Source: Zingiber officinale (lineage: Eukaryota > Streptophyta > Magnoliopsida > Zingiberales > Zingiberaceae). From it: a DNA stretch of 64,000 bases. The stretch spans positions 101,043,712-101,107,711 of the forward strand of contig NC_055991.1 of assembly GCF_018446385.1 (NCBI RefSeq), given 5' to 3'. Below, piece after piece: positions 1 to 8,408 of the stretch; position 1 is the first letter of the stretch, and the number at the start of each line of letters is the position of its first letter. The notes under the pieces were generated by a model. The model was not told the DNA's origin. It searched no databases and saw only the letters and a program-made list of their open reading frames with translations. The position numbers were made by a program, and so were the translations under genes.

Positions 1-540
1 CTTGTTGTGTCAAAAGACACATTGGTGAGGAGGTTGATAGGCCAATTATATAGATGGAATTTTTCCTAATTCCATTAAGTATAATTTCAAGATTTTTGAT
101 ATTTTTAATTATGCATTTAGAGTCAGAAAATGTTACTAGATAGCCAGAGTTATACAGCCGACTTATGCTAAGTAAGTTAAAATTGAACTTATCAACTAAT
201 AGAACTTTTCAAATTATAAAATTGGAACTTAGTTCAATATTCTTGTTCCGATTACCTTAAGTTTTCCATCATTGCCATATTCAACTGACCTTAAGTTCTT
301 GAGTTTTAGCTTGGTGAGCTTCAATCGGTCTCTAGTCATGTGTCTGAAGTATCTACTATTCAACATCCATTGGTTCAAATCATTATTTTCCTATACATAA
401 AGTATTTGATTTGGATCCAATTATAATGGATTATAAGATAAATTAATTGAATTCAATCCCTTATTTTCCATCTCACCCAATCTAGGCTATCAATTATATT
501 ATACCTATGGGTAATTATGAGATGGTTGACTTAGATTAGA

Positions 541-890
541 TTTAAGTTTGACTTGACTTGATTTAAATTTAAGTTAAATTTGATTTGATTTAATTTGATT
601 TGATTTAAGGTTAATTTTGATTTGATTTGAGTTAAGTTTGATTTAAGTTTTAATTTGATTTGATTTAATTTGATTTGAGTTAAGTTTAATTTTACTTGAT
701 TTAATTTGATTTTAGTTAGATTAAGGTTAATTTAAGTTTTAATTTGATTTTACTTAATTTGATTTGATTTAAAGTTAATTTTGATTTGATTTGTGTTAAG
801 TTTAATTTAAGTTTTAATTTGATTTGATTCGATTTGAGTTAGGTTTAATTTAAGTTTTAATTTGATTTGATTTAAATTTGATTTGCGTTT
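541..890. repeat. Low-complexity TTGATTTGATTTAAGTT-type repeat
   Basis: About 350 bases are built from degenerate copies of short units such as TTGATTTGATTTAA and GAGTTAAGTTTAA. The units vary in length, so this is an irregular simple repeat and not a clean tandem array. No coding potential is visible. It probably arose by slippage in the non-coding tail of the surrounding retroelement. Confidence 0.8.
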
Positions 891-1082
891 GATTAATTTT
901 AATTTCAATCTAACTCCATCTCATGACCCTTTTTTATATTATCAATCAGAGAATCTTATTTATTTTGTGAGATAGATAATTTTATCTTTAACTTAGATTA
1001 ATATCTAAGCATGAATTTACATTTGAGTTAGACTAAGATTTAACAGTTAGTCAATTAAACATTCATTTCAATAATTAGCTTC

Positions 1083-1200
1083 CAACGTATGGCGAGGCAC
1101 TAGGCCCTTCTTGGGTATTGGAGCAACAACCACTTCTAGACAAAGTCTTTTAAAGAAATTAAATATTTAATTTTCTTTCTGAAAATTCTAGGTCTAACTA
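1083..1200 (-). repeat. Copy A of a ~110-bp module shared by several LTR elements
   Basis: The segment contains GGCGAGGCACTAGGCC, then a GGAGCAACAACCAC-like core, CTAGACAAAGTCTTTTAA and TATTTAATTTTCTT. The same order of blocks occurs at about 4800-4930 (opposite strand), 39085-39205 and 55845-55965. In each case the strand agrees with the sense of the host element: here the minus-strand SIRE-like element. Function unknown. Confidence 0.7.
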
Positions 1201-2040
1201 ATCAAGTGTTGATCAAGCCTTAGTCCTTATCTACCCTAGTCTAAGCATGTATAAGGAAAGCAGTAAAGCAAACATCAAATAAGTCTATCTAATAATGAAG
1301 ATGATCTTTCTATTGGCTTCCTCTAGATCATAATCTCGATAGGGTCTATCAAGGTAGTGGATTTAATCCTTGGAGATCCAATATTGATCAAGTCCAACAT
1401 AATTAATCAAGTTAGACTTGGGGATCTATGCTTGGACTACTCTTCTATTTGTTCGATTAACGAGAGATAAATAAGATTTAAATTTATGTTTAGCCTTATA
1501 CCCAAGTCCGAATCATTGTATACGACTCTTTGTTTTCTAAGAATCAAATCAAGATTCTTGGAACCCAAGGTGAACCGTTCCAATGTATCATTCAGTTCTT
1601 TGACTTAACTTTTCAGACGAGAATTTTCTTCCTCAAGTTGTTGGACTTGAGTTGAAGTTTCAGTCTAAACAGATTCAGTCAAGGAGCTTGGGGTAGTCAC
1701 TTCCTTAAAAGGTTGTTACCTCCTTTTGGAGTGACTTGACCCGGACGTTGTATTTGGCTAGCTTGCACATGAGATAATTTACTAGGTTATATAACTTATC
1801 TACTTGAGAAGAGTTTATAACGTGGTTAGGCCCTTCCGAAATGGGTACGGATCCGTGACTTCTCTCAAACTCGATTTCTGATTTGCTCTAGATTTCAGAC
1901 TTGACGACTTGTTCTTGGGTCGGAAGTGCGAGGAAGCTTGTCTGTTCGAGATCTTAATCAGAATCTTTTAATGAGGATTCATCCCATGTTGCCTGCAGTG
2001 ACTTCTTCTTCTGTTGCTTCTTCGTTTCCTTCTAGTTTGG

Positions 2041-2759
2041 ACAATTTACTTTGATGTGTCCCTTTTTGTTGCAGCCGTAGCATGTTACTTCAAACTTTGT
2101 TGCACTATTTTAAACTGGATCACCTTCTTAATTCCTCTTTTGGTGAATCCCTTATTCTTCTTGTAAAGTTTTCGTACAAGGTTAACAAGCTTGATAGTGA
2201 TCTCCTTGTCGTCGTCTTCTGTGTCTAGTTCATCTTCGGACTCGGGTTCGGTTTGACACTTAATCTTTGGTTATTGCGTTCTACTTGCACTTGCGACCAA
2301 AGCAATCGACAGTGCATTAGTCTGTTCGTGAAGTTCAAATTTGAAAAATAATTCATCTAATTTAATTTGTGAAAGATCTTTAGATACTTTGTAAGCATCT
2401 ACCATGAATGCCCACAAAGTGTTCCTTGGAAAGGCATTGAGTGCATACCTGATAATGCCACAATTTTCCACTTTCTGACCAATTGTGTGAAGGCCGTTAA
2501 GCAAGTCTTGGATCCGAGCATGGAGTTGACTTGTTGATTCACCTTCCTATATTTTTATATTATATAGTTTATTCAGAATCAGATCACGCTTACTTACCTT
2601 GGTGTCGGAGGCGTCTTCGTGCAGTTTGATCAGTTTCTCTCATAGTTATTTCGTGCTTGAAAATGGGCCAACTCGGTTCAGCTCTTCTTTTGTCAGACCG
2701 CATTATAGGGTCTGAGTAGCTTTGGCGTTAGGCTCGATCTTCTTTCTGGTTGGTGTGTC
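2041..2759 (-). pseudogene. Copia gag remnant (UBN2-type domain and zinc knuckle), minus strand
   Basis: Read on the minus strand from 2759 downwards, this encodes a broken Copia capsid (gag) protein. Pieces around 2640-2580 (EKLIKLHEDASDTKVSKRD) and 2504-2271 (including ARIQDLLNGLHTIGQKVEN across the start) match the UBN2-type gag domain. A CCHC zinc knuckle, CYGCNKKGHIKVNCP, lies at about 2086-2042. Several stops and frame shifts separate the parts. The domain is interrupted exactly at 2760-2764 by another LTR element; its N-terminal part resumes at 6645. In the family this protein forms the particle that packages element RNA. It is clearly non-functional here. Confidence 0.8.
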
Positions 2760-2764
2760 CCACT

Positions 2765-3780
2765 TGTTGGTACCCAAGGTTATTTTAATGTGATCAAACA
2801 AGTTAAGTTAGGTCCTGTTGTGTTTAACCCTGTGTCTAAGTGTGCAGGAACTTAGGAGCACAGGAAGTTAAGCAAAAGATGTAACTAACGAGAAGGATGA
2901 CATAGGAGAGAACCGACGGGCTTGGTGCGTCTGAGGGACAAGGTGTTGCGGAAGAGTACACCGGCGGACGAGAAGGAACGTGCGATGTTTTCGAAGGATG
3001 AGAAGCTAGAGCGGAAGATTGCTCGGGGAGCAAAAGACGCAGCTAGCGAGAAGGTCGGCATGGGAGAGAGCCAACGGGCTCAGTGCGTCCGAGGGACGAA
3101 GCTGCGGAAGAATACGCTGGCGGACGAGAAGGAAGTATATGACGATTCCGAGGGACGAGAAGCCAGAGTGGAAGGTTGCTCAAGAAGGTCGAAAGTTGGG
3201 TTCGGATGAGCCCTATTCCGGATGGTTGAAATCATCCAAGCAAGCGGAGCTAGAGCGGAAGACCCGAACCCAGGCGAGCAGCACCGAAGCAGAGGGCTTG
3301 GACCGAAAAAAATCAACCTTGTTGACTTTTGGGTCCAGGCGTCCAGAACCTAATTTTATCCACTTCGACATGGATGTTGACCGTTGCATTAGGGATAGAG
3401 TTCTATCCCACTCCAGGAGCCTAGAACGCTTCCAGGCACCCTGACCAAGGTTATAAATACAGCCTTGGTCCAGAAGTTGAAGAAAACAAAGCAATTCTTG
3501 ATACAACACTTGTGAGCTTTTTTGTTTTGTTTAGCTTCTTCTTTTCTGAACTTTCATTGCTGTAAAGAGGCTTTTCCACCTGAAGGAGAAATTAGTGCTC
3601 ATCATTTTCTTGGATTAATAACTTCCCCGGTTGTAACCAAGTAAAACTCTCTGAGTCTCTATCTTTCAGTTTCTTTTATTTATCGTTTATGCAAGTGTTC
3701 TTTTAAGTCCGAGAAATGTTCATTTATGTATTTGTGCAGGGCTATTCAACTCCCTTTCTAGCTAGCCAACGGTCCCAATA
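2765..3780 (+). repeat. 5' LTR of gag-only element 1
   Basis: The repeat starts TGTTGGTACCC and aligns along its length with 5628-6644. It contains GC-rich words related to GGGCGCCCGGA near 3332 and 3412-3440, then a TATA box at 3452-3458. Small open frames inside are also found in the 3' copy and look incidental. Many differences between the copies look like C-to-T or G-to-A changes, as expected from decay of methylated CpG. Confidence 0.9.
3443..3470 (+). promoter_or_regulatory. LTR TATA box inside an inverted repeat (5' LTR)
   Basis: The 10-base arms GACCAAGGTT (3443-3452) and AGCCTTGGTC (3461-3470) flank the loop ATAAATAC, which holds the TATA box. One arm base is mismatched here; the 3' LTR copy is perfect. 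This is the likely core promoter. The effect of the inverted repeat is unknown. Confidence 0.6.
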
Positions 3781-3782
3781 AG

Positions 3783-3795
3783 TGATATCAGAGCC
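3783..3795 (+). promoter_or_regulatory. Primer-binding site (tRNA-Met type)
   Basis: TGATATCAGAGCC directly follows the LTR and differs by one base from the usual Copia primer site TGGTATCAGAGCC, which pairs with the 3' end of initiator tRNA-Met to start minus-strand DNA synthesis. Confidence 0.8.
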
Positions 3796-3833
3796 AAGAC
3801 GCTTAGAAGAACTAACTGCCGATCGAAGCAAAA

Positions 3834-4565
3834 ATGATGGCCGGAGCTACCATCTACCCACCAGTATTCGAGGGGGAGTTCGCTTTTTGGAGACGTCGAA
3901 TGGAGGTTTATTTTAAAACCGATTTTAATATTCTACTAACAATTAAATATGGTTTTAATATGCCCAAAGGCAAAGTGGGAAAAGAACTTGAAAAACATCA
4001 ATGGACTGAAAAGCAGCACAACGACTTCATGGCTAATGGTAAGGCTGAATTTCATCTTTTAAGCATACCATCGGTTGAAGATCTCGATAAAATCGGCGAC
4101 TACCAAAGTGCAAAAGAACTTTAGAAAAAGTTCTTGAAGATTCATGAAGAACCAAAAGAAGTTGAATCTGACTCCTCGATGGACACCAAGTCATCAAAAG
4201 CATCTGAAATCCAGGAAATCACCGGAACAACTCTAATAGCCGAGTACCTACCAGAAGACGAAGATGAAGAAAGCTCGTCCGAAATGAGCATCGAGAGCAT
4301 CGATGAAGGAGGAGCTACATCAGAAGAAAGGAGTAGTTCAGGGAGAGCTACATCAGAAGAAAGCAGCAGTTCAGAGGGAGCTACATCAGAAGAAAGCAAC
4401 AGTTCATGGGGAGCTATAGACAACGAGATTGACAAGGTAAGTCAGGTACGATCTCTCACACCTAACAAGTTATTTAAATTTGTTAAATTACTAACTAAAG
4501 ATTGTTGCAAATTAGAAAAAGAAATTAAAGAGCTAAAATTAATTCTAGTAAATCTTGTCCATTAG
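3834..4565 (+). pseudogene. Gag of gag-only element 1, with one in-frame stop
   Basis: The frame starts with ATG at 3834 and reads to 4565 with a single TAG at 4122-4124, where related gags have a tryptophan. The first ~96 codons look like a Copia gag N-terminal domain (FEGEFAFWRRRMEVYFKTDF; QWTEKQ; LDKIGDYQSAKEL). After the stop comes an acidic Ser/Glu-rich stretch containing about three tandem units of the type GATSEESSSS (DNA 4309-4413), then a Leu/Lys-rich coiled-coil-like segment (KLEKEIKELKLIL). No zinc knuckle is present, unlike the related gag at 60398. The protein would package element RNA. The stop and missing knuckle suggest decay or reliance on a helper. Confidence 0.75.
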
Positions 4566-5627
4566 AAGATTTTGATAAATTAAAGCTAGAAAATGATCAA
4601 TTGAAAATAGAAGTAAGAAATTTAAAAAATAATACATGTTCAAAATTCTCTACTTCAAATTTTAGAAATTATAAAGAACTACATTAGAAATTTAAATATC
4701 ACAAAGGAAAAATTAAAAAATTGTCAAAAAAAATTTACCTAACAAATTTCTTGTTAACCCAGTTGGAAGGAACCTTTATTGGGTTCAAAGACTTGTCTTA
4801 ATTAAAGATTAATTAGACTTAGCGCTTTCAGCGAGAAAATTAGACATTTAATTTCCTTATGAGGCTTTGTCTAGAAAGTGGTTGTTGCTCCAATAACCAA
4901 GAAGGCCTAGTGCCTCACCACAGCCTGTAAGACAAATATTGAAATAAAATGTTTAATTGACTAACTGATAAAGCATTAAAATTGAAATTAGATAATACTT
5001 TGAATAGTTATTGAATTTTTTTTGAAAAATTCTTAAATTTTTCTATGCAAATTTGTTTAACTTAAAAAAAATTCTCATTTTTAACTTAACATTTTTAAAG
5101 TTATTTTATAAACTTGTGCTTTACCAAAATGTATTTTATATGTTGGACAAATTTTTTAAAACTTCGAAAAAAATTTCCTTAGAATTTTTTTTTTCTTACT
5201 TAGAAATTTTTTTTACTTAAAATTTCTTTGGTATCAGATTTACTTTACCAAAATTTCTACAAAAATTATTTTTTTAAAAAAATTGTTTAACTGAGGAAAT
5301 TATTGATTGTTTCATAAAATTTTTACTTAGAATTTTTTTTTAAATTATTACATTTTTAGTGTTATCAAAATTATTTTCAGTATTTTCAAAATCTTGATAA
5401 AATTTTCAAAATTATTTGTAAATCAGAGATTTATAAAAGTTACCCTTAGATTTTTTTTTTGTACCCCATTTTTTATGTGATCAAAGGGGGAGAAGGGAAG
5501 ATTTAGTCTAGGGGGAGGTAGATTAATTTTTTTAAAATTTTATACTTGAATTGTAAATTTATTGCTTTTAGATTATATTTGTTTACCCTAACTTAACCTG
5601 GGTTACTTACATCAAAAAGGGGGAGAT
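4566..5627 (+). other. Non-coding AT-rich tail of gag-only element 1, ending in purine tract
   Basis: No coding region is visible. The stretch is AT-rich with long T and A runs. It holds the shared module at about 4800-4930 and ends with the purine tract AAAAAGGGGGAGA (5614-5626), which primes plus-strand DNA synthesis just before the 3' LTR. Where an autonomous element would carry pol, there is only this sequence. Confidence 0.75.
4800..4930 (+). repeat. Copy B of the shared ~110-bp module
   Basis: Plus-strand copy with GGCTTTGTCTAGAAAG, TGGTTGTTGCTCCAATA and AAGAAGGCCTAGTGCCTCA. It is the reverse complement of the copies at 1083, 39085 and 55845, matching the plus orientation of its host element. 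Confidence 0.7.
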
Positions 5628-6644
5628 TATTGGTACCCCAAGGTTATTTTGATGTGATCAAATAAGTTAAGTTAGGTCCTGTAGTGTTTAACCCTGTGTC
5701 TAAGTATGCTGGAACTTAGGAGCACAGAAAGTCGAGCAAATGATGCAACTAGTGAGAAGGATGGCACGGGAGAGAGCTGATGGGCTCGGTGTGTCTGAGG
5801 GATGAGGTGTTGCGGAAGAGTACAAAGACGAACGAGAAGGAACGTGTGATGTTTCTGAGAGACGAGAAGCTGGAGCGGAAGATTGCTCGGGGAAAAAAAG
5901 ACTCAGCTAGCGAGAAGGTTGACACGGGAGAGAGCCGACAGGCTCAGTGCGTTCGAGGGACGAAGCTGCGGAAGAGTACGCTGGCGGACGAAAAGGAAGC
6001 ATGTGACGATTCCGAGGGACGAGAAGCCGGAGTGGAAGGTTACTCGAGAAGGCCGGAAGTTGGGTTCGGGTGAGCCCTATTTCGGATGATCAAAATCACC
6101 CAAGCAAGCGGAGCCGGAGCGGAAGACCCAGACCGAGAAGAGCAGCACCGGAGCAAAGGGTCCGAACCAGAAAAAGTCAACCTTGTTGACTTTTAGGGTC
6201 CGGGCGCTCGGAACCTAATTTTATCCACTTCGATGTGGATGTTGACCTTTGCGTCAGGGATAGAGTTCTATCCCACTCTAGGCGTCTGGAATGCTTCTGG
6301 GCGCCCCGACCAAGGCTATAAATACAGCCTTGGTCCAGAAGCTGAAGAAAAATAAGCAATTCTTGATACAACACTTGTGAGCTTTTTGTTTTGTTTAGCT
6401 TCTTCTTTTCTGAGCTTTCATTGTTGTAAAGAGGCTTCTCCGCCTGAAGGAGAAATTAGTGTGCATCATTTCCTTGGATTAACAACCTCCCTAGTTGTAA
6501 CCAAGTAAAACTCTCCGAGTCTCTGTCTTTCAGTTTCTTTTATTTATCATTTATGCAAGTGTTCTTTTAAGTCCGAGAAAGGTTCGTTTATGTATTTGTG
6601 CAGGGCTATTCAACTTCCCTTCTAACCGACCAACGGTCCTAGCA
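5628..6644 (+). repeat. 3' LTR of gag-only element 1
   Basis: Partner of 2765-3780. It starts TATTGGTACC and ends CCTAGCA, followed by the target duplicate ccact. The promoter-proximal words are closer to GGGCGCCCGGA in this copy (about 6200 and 6297-6308). Confidence 0.9.
6308..6335 (+). promoter_or_regulatory. LTR TATA box inside a perfect 10-bp inverted repeat (3' LTR)
   Basis: GACCAAGGCT (6308-6317) and AGCCTTGGTC (6326-6335) are perfect reverse complements around the loop ATAAATAC. It is equivalent to 3443-3470. Confidence 0.6.
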
Positions 6645-6830
6645 CCACTTATCACAGGGGATGAGTACTCCATCTTCGGTGGGATATGTGAATTCCGTTT
6701 GGATGATTATCCACATCTCTACCTACATTTTGAGGTGGTATTTCATTCAACCCTTCCAGTAGCCGAAGTCTTCACTGGAGAATAGTGGAGGGTGTGCAGT
6801 GTATATCCTTCTTGGTGGGTCATTTAGAAA
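6645..6830 (-). pseudogene. N-terminal part of the interrupted SIRE-like gag
   Basis: Read on the minus strand, this gives PPLFSSEDFGYWKG, a stop, MKYHLKM, a stop, then VEMWIIIQTEFTYPTEDGVL, the usual start of a SIRE-type Copia gag. The reading ends in PCDKW at the target duplicate and resumes as DTPT at 2759 on the far side of element 1. Two stops show it was already decaying. This segment orients the host element and locates its 5' end to the right. Confidence 0.8.
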
Positions 6831-7114
6831 AAGGATATTATAAGGACAAGAACAATGACACTTGTTCCAAGACTTAATCTTAGATTAGTAGTATGGTAGG
6901 AAAATATAGTGAAAAACGGGCTTGAATGGTATTGCACCAATTTCGAGAAATTTTTTTTGACAAATTGACAAATTTGTCAGGAGAGGTTATTAGACCAATC
7001 CTGACATAACAAAAATTTGAAAACGAAAAAAAGGTGTAAGAATTTATTTTAAAAAAATGGACGAAAAAGCGAAAAAGTGCTCGAATGGTAGTTGTACCAA
7101 TTCAGAGCGGTCTC
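6831..7114 (-). other. 5' leader of the SIRE-like element
   Basis: Non-coding sequence between the gag start and the primer-binding site on the minus strand. I see no features in it beyond A/T runs and a repeated phrase about TGGTATTGCACCAATT / TGGTAGTTGTACCAATT. Confidence 0.5.
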
Positions 7115-7126
7115 GCTCTGATACTA
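7115..7126 (-). promoter_or_regulatory. Primer-binding site (tRNA-Met type) of the SIRE-like element
   Basis: The plus strand reads GCTCTGATACTA, the reverse complement of TAGTATCAGAGC, one base from the canonical tRNA-Met primer site. It lies two bases from the LTR start TGTAAGATCG. Confidence 0.8.
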
Positions 7127-7128
7127 AT

Positions 7129-7850
7129 TGTAAGATCGAGATGCGCTAGAGGGGGGTGTGAATAACGCTCGTGGCTTTCAGTTTTGTTTAAAAAATTTGA
7201 GTAAAATACAGCAGAATATAAGTTGAGTAACAACAATCGCTAACACAGTTTGTTTTTACTTGGTTCGAAGTCTGTGACGACTCCTATTCCAAGGCCCACA
7301 CTCGTTGAGTGTTTACTTTGGGCAATTCACTATCAGTTCGTAAATCACAATTACAAAGATGATTACAATAACATATACTTTGAATGCTGTAAAAATTATA
7401 TCGACGACTTTGGAATTTGGAGAGTCGTGCTTTCGGTCGTCGGAGTCGCGTTGCGGAGTCATAAGGTCATCCTTGAAGCAGCGCGTAAGAGAAGAATCGT
7501 AAGAATGAGTTGTATTTGATGCACTACTTGAAGAAGACATATATAAGTTGTTGAAGGCGCCTCTAGCTTGGAAGTTTATCCCCGCAGCGTCGGAGATGAT
7601 AACTTCCACAATCTGCGAAAGTTATTCCTTTGAAGACGCCTTCAAGCTCCTGGAAGGCGCCTTCCATCCTTGATCCAAGGCATTGTCAGACACCTAGAAG
7701 GTGCCTCCAGCTCCCTCCTACGTGAAGCTTTGGTTAAGGCACCCGAGACGCCTCTGATAGCTCCGGAGGCGCCTCAGATACTGTTCATCCGAGCATTTTC
7801 TTGTACATCTCTCTTCTTGCAAGGTATATTAGTCCACATACAAAATATAC
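7129..7850 (-). repeat. 5' LTR of the SIRE-like element, first part (interrupted)
   Basis: The LTR begins TGTAAGATCGAGATGCGC on the plus strand and closely resembles the fragment at 18642. Between about 7550 and 7775 it carries several AGGCGCCT-type palindromic words. It is split by the CACTA element at the target tac and resumes at 13593. Confidence 0.75.
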
Positions 7851-8125
7851 CACTACAACAAAAATGTTAAAAGACAACACCCCTACGACAACGGTTTTAA
7901 GAGAAAGCGTTGCGTATTTGCTCAAAGACAACGGTTTTTGCCAAAACCGTTGTCTTTGAACCCCCCCATTAAATATAAAAGACAACGGTTTTGGGAAAAC
8001 TGTTGTCATTGAGTGATTTCTTTTTGAATCAACAACACTTTTTACAACGGTTTTCTGAATCCGTTGTCTTTAAGCGCTTTTTTAGCGTCTACGACAACGG
8101 TTTTAATAAAACCGTTGTCTTTGAC
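7851..8125. repeat. CACTA left terminal and subterminal repeat region
   Basis: It contains the terminal inverted repeat and several hairpin-type copies of GACAACGGTTTT paired with AAAACCGTTGTC, for example at 7927-7954, 7981-8007 and 8093-8119. In the En/Spm family such subterminal motifs bind the transposase accessory protein. Confidence 0.85.
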
Positions 8126-8408
8126 TTTACTCGTTTCGTCATTTCCCCCTCGCAGTTTTGCTTTCCCTCTCTCCGCAAATCTTTTCAGCGCCTTCTTTTC
8201 CCCTTCGCGCTCTCAAACCTAAGTCATTTTTCTTTCCTCTCCTCATATAATCTCTTCACGCCATCCTGTCGATCGCTGGATCTTCCTCCACGACGAAGCG
8301 AGCACCTCCCATGGCTCGCTTTCTTCTTCCTGTCAGAATCGAATAGTTGCATCTGACCAAACAAAACACATCCATCATAAGGTCAAGGTACAGGGTGAAT
8401 CGGAAGTG

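Larger units (their letters stand above)
1..2759 (-). mobile_element. Decayed SIRE-like Copia element, 3' part (minus strand)
   Basis: This stretch is the downstream part of a minus-strand Copia element whose upstream part lies at 6645-7850. I assign it by the minus-strand gag remnants at 2041-2759 and the matching gag N-terminus, primer-binding site and LTR beyond 6645. From 1 to about 1900 I see no open reading frame, only AT-rich sequence, a TTGATTT-type low-complexity block and one module shared with other elements here. No pol was seen, so pol is lost, lies left of the window, or never existed. The 3' LTR was not found. The SIRE-like label is inference from gag style and primer site. Confidence 0.55.
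2765..6644 (+). mobile_element. Gag-only (non-autonomous) LTR retrotransposon 1, complete with TSD
   Basis: A complete LTR element of about 3.9 kb. The LTRs are 2765-3780 and 5628-6644 (about 1016 bp each). The 5-bp target duplication ccact lies at 2760-2764 and 6645-6649. A tRNA-Met-type primer site follows the 5' LTR and a purine tract (AAAAAGGGGGAGA) precedes the 3' LTR. The only coding region is a gag with one premature stop; protease, RT, RNase H and integrase are absent, so it must depend on enzymes from another element. It sits in the gag of a minus-strand SIRE-like element. Its 3' LTR begins TA where the 5' LTR has TG. The layout matches terminal-repeat elements with only a gag domain, and is shared with the element at 59330. 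Confidence 0.9.

Noticed and set aside
2922..3509. Overlapping charged open frames within the LTR of element 1
   Set aside because: They recur with changes in the other LTR, overlap on both strands and match no family; GC-rich LTR sequence explains them.
7851..8125. Regular spaced hairpins as a CRISPR-like array
   Set aside because: Irregular spacing, position at a transposon end and CACTA termini explain them as subterminal transposase-binding repeats.
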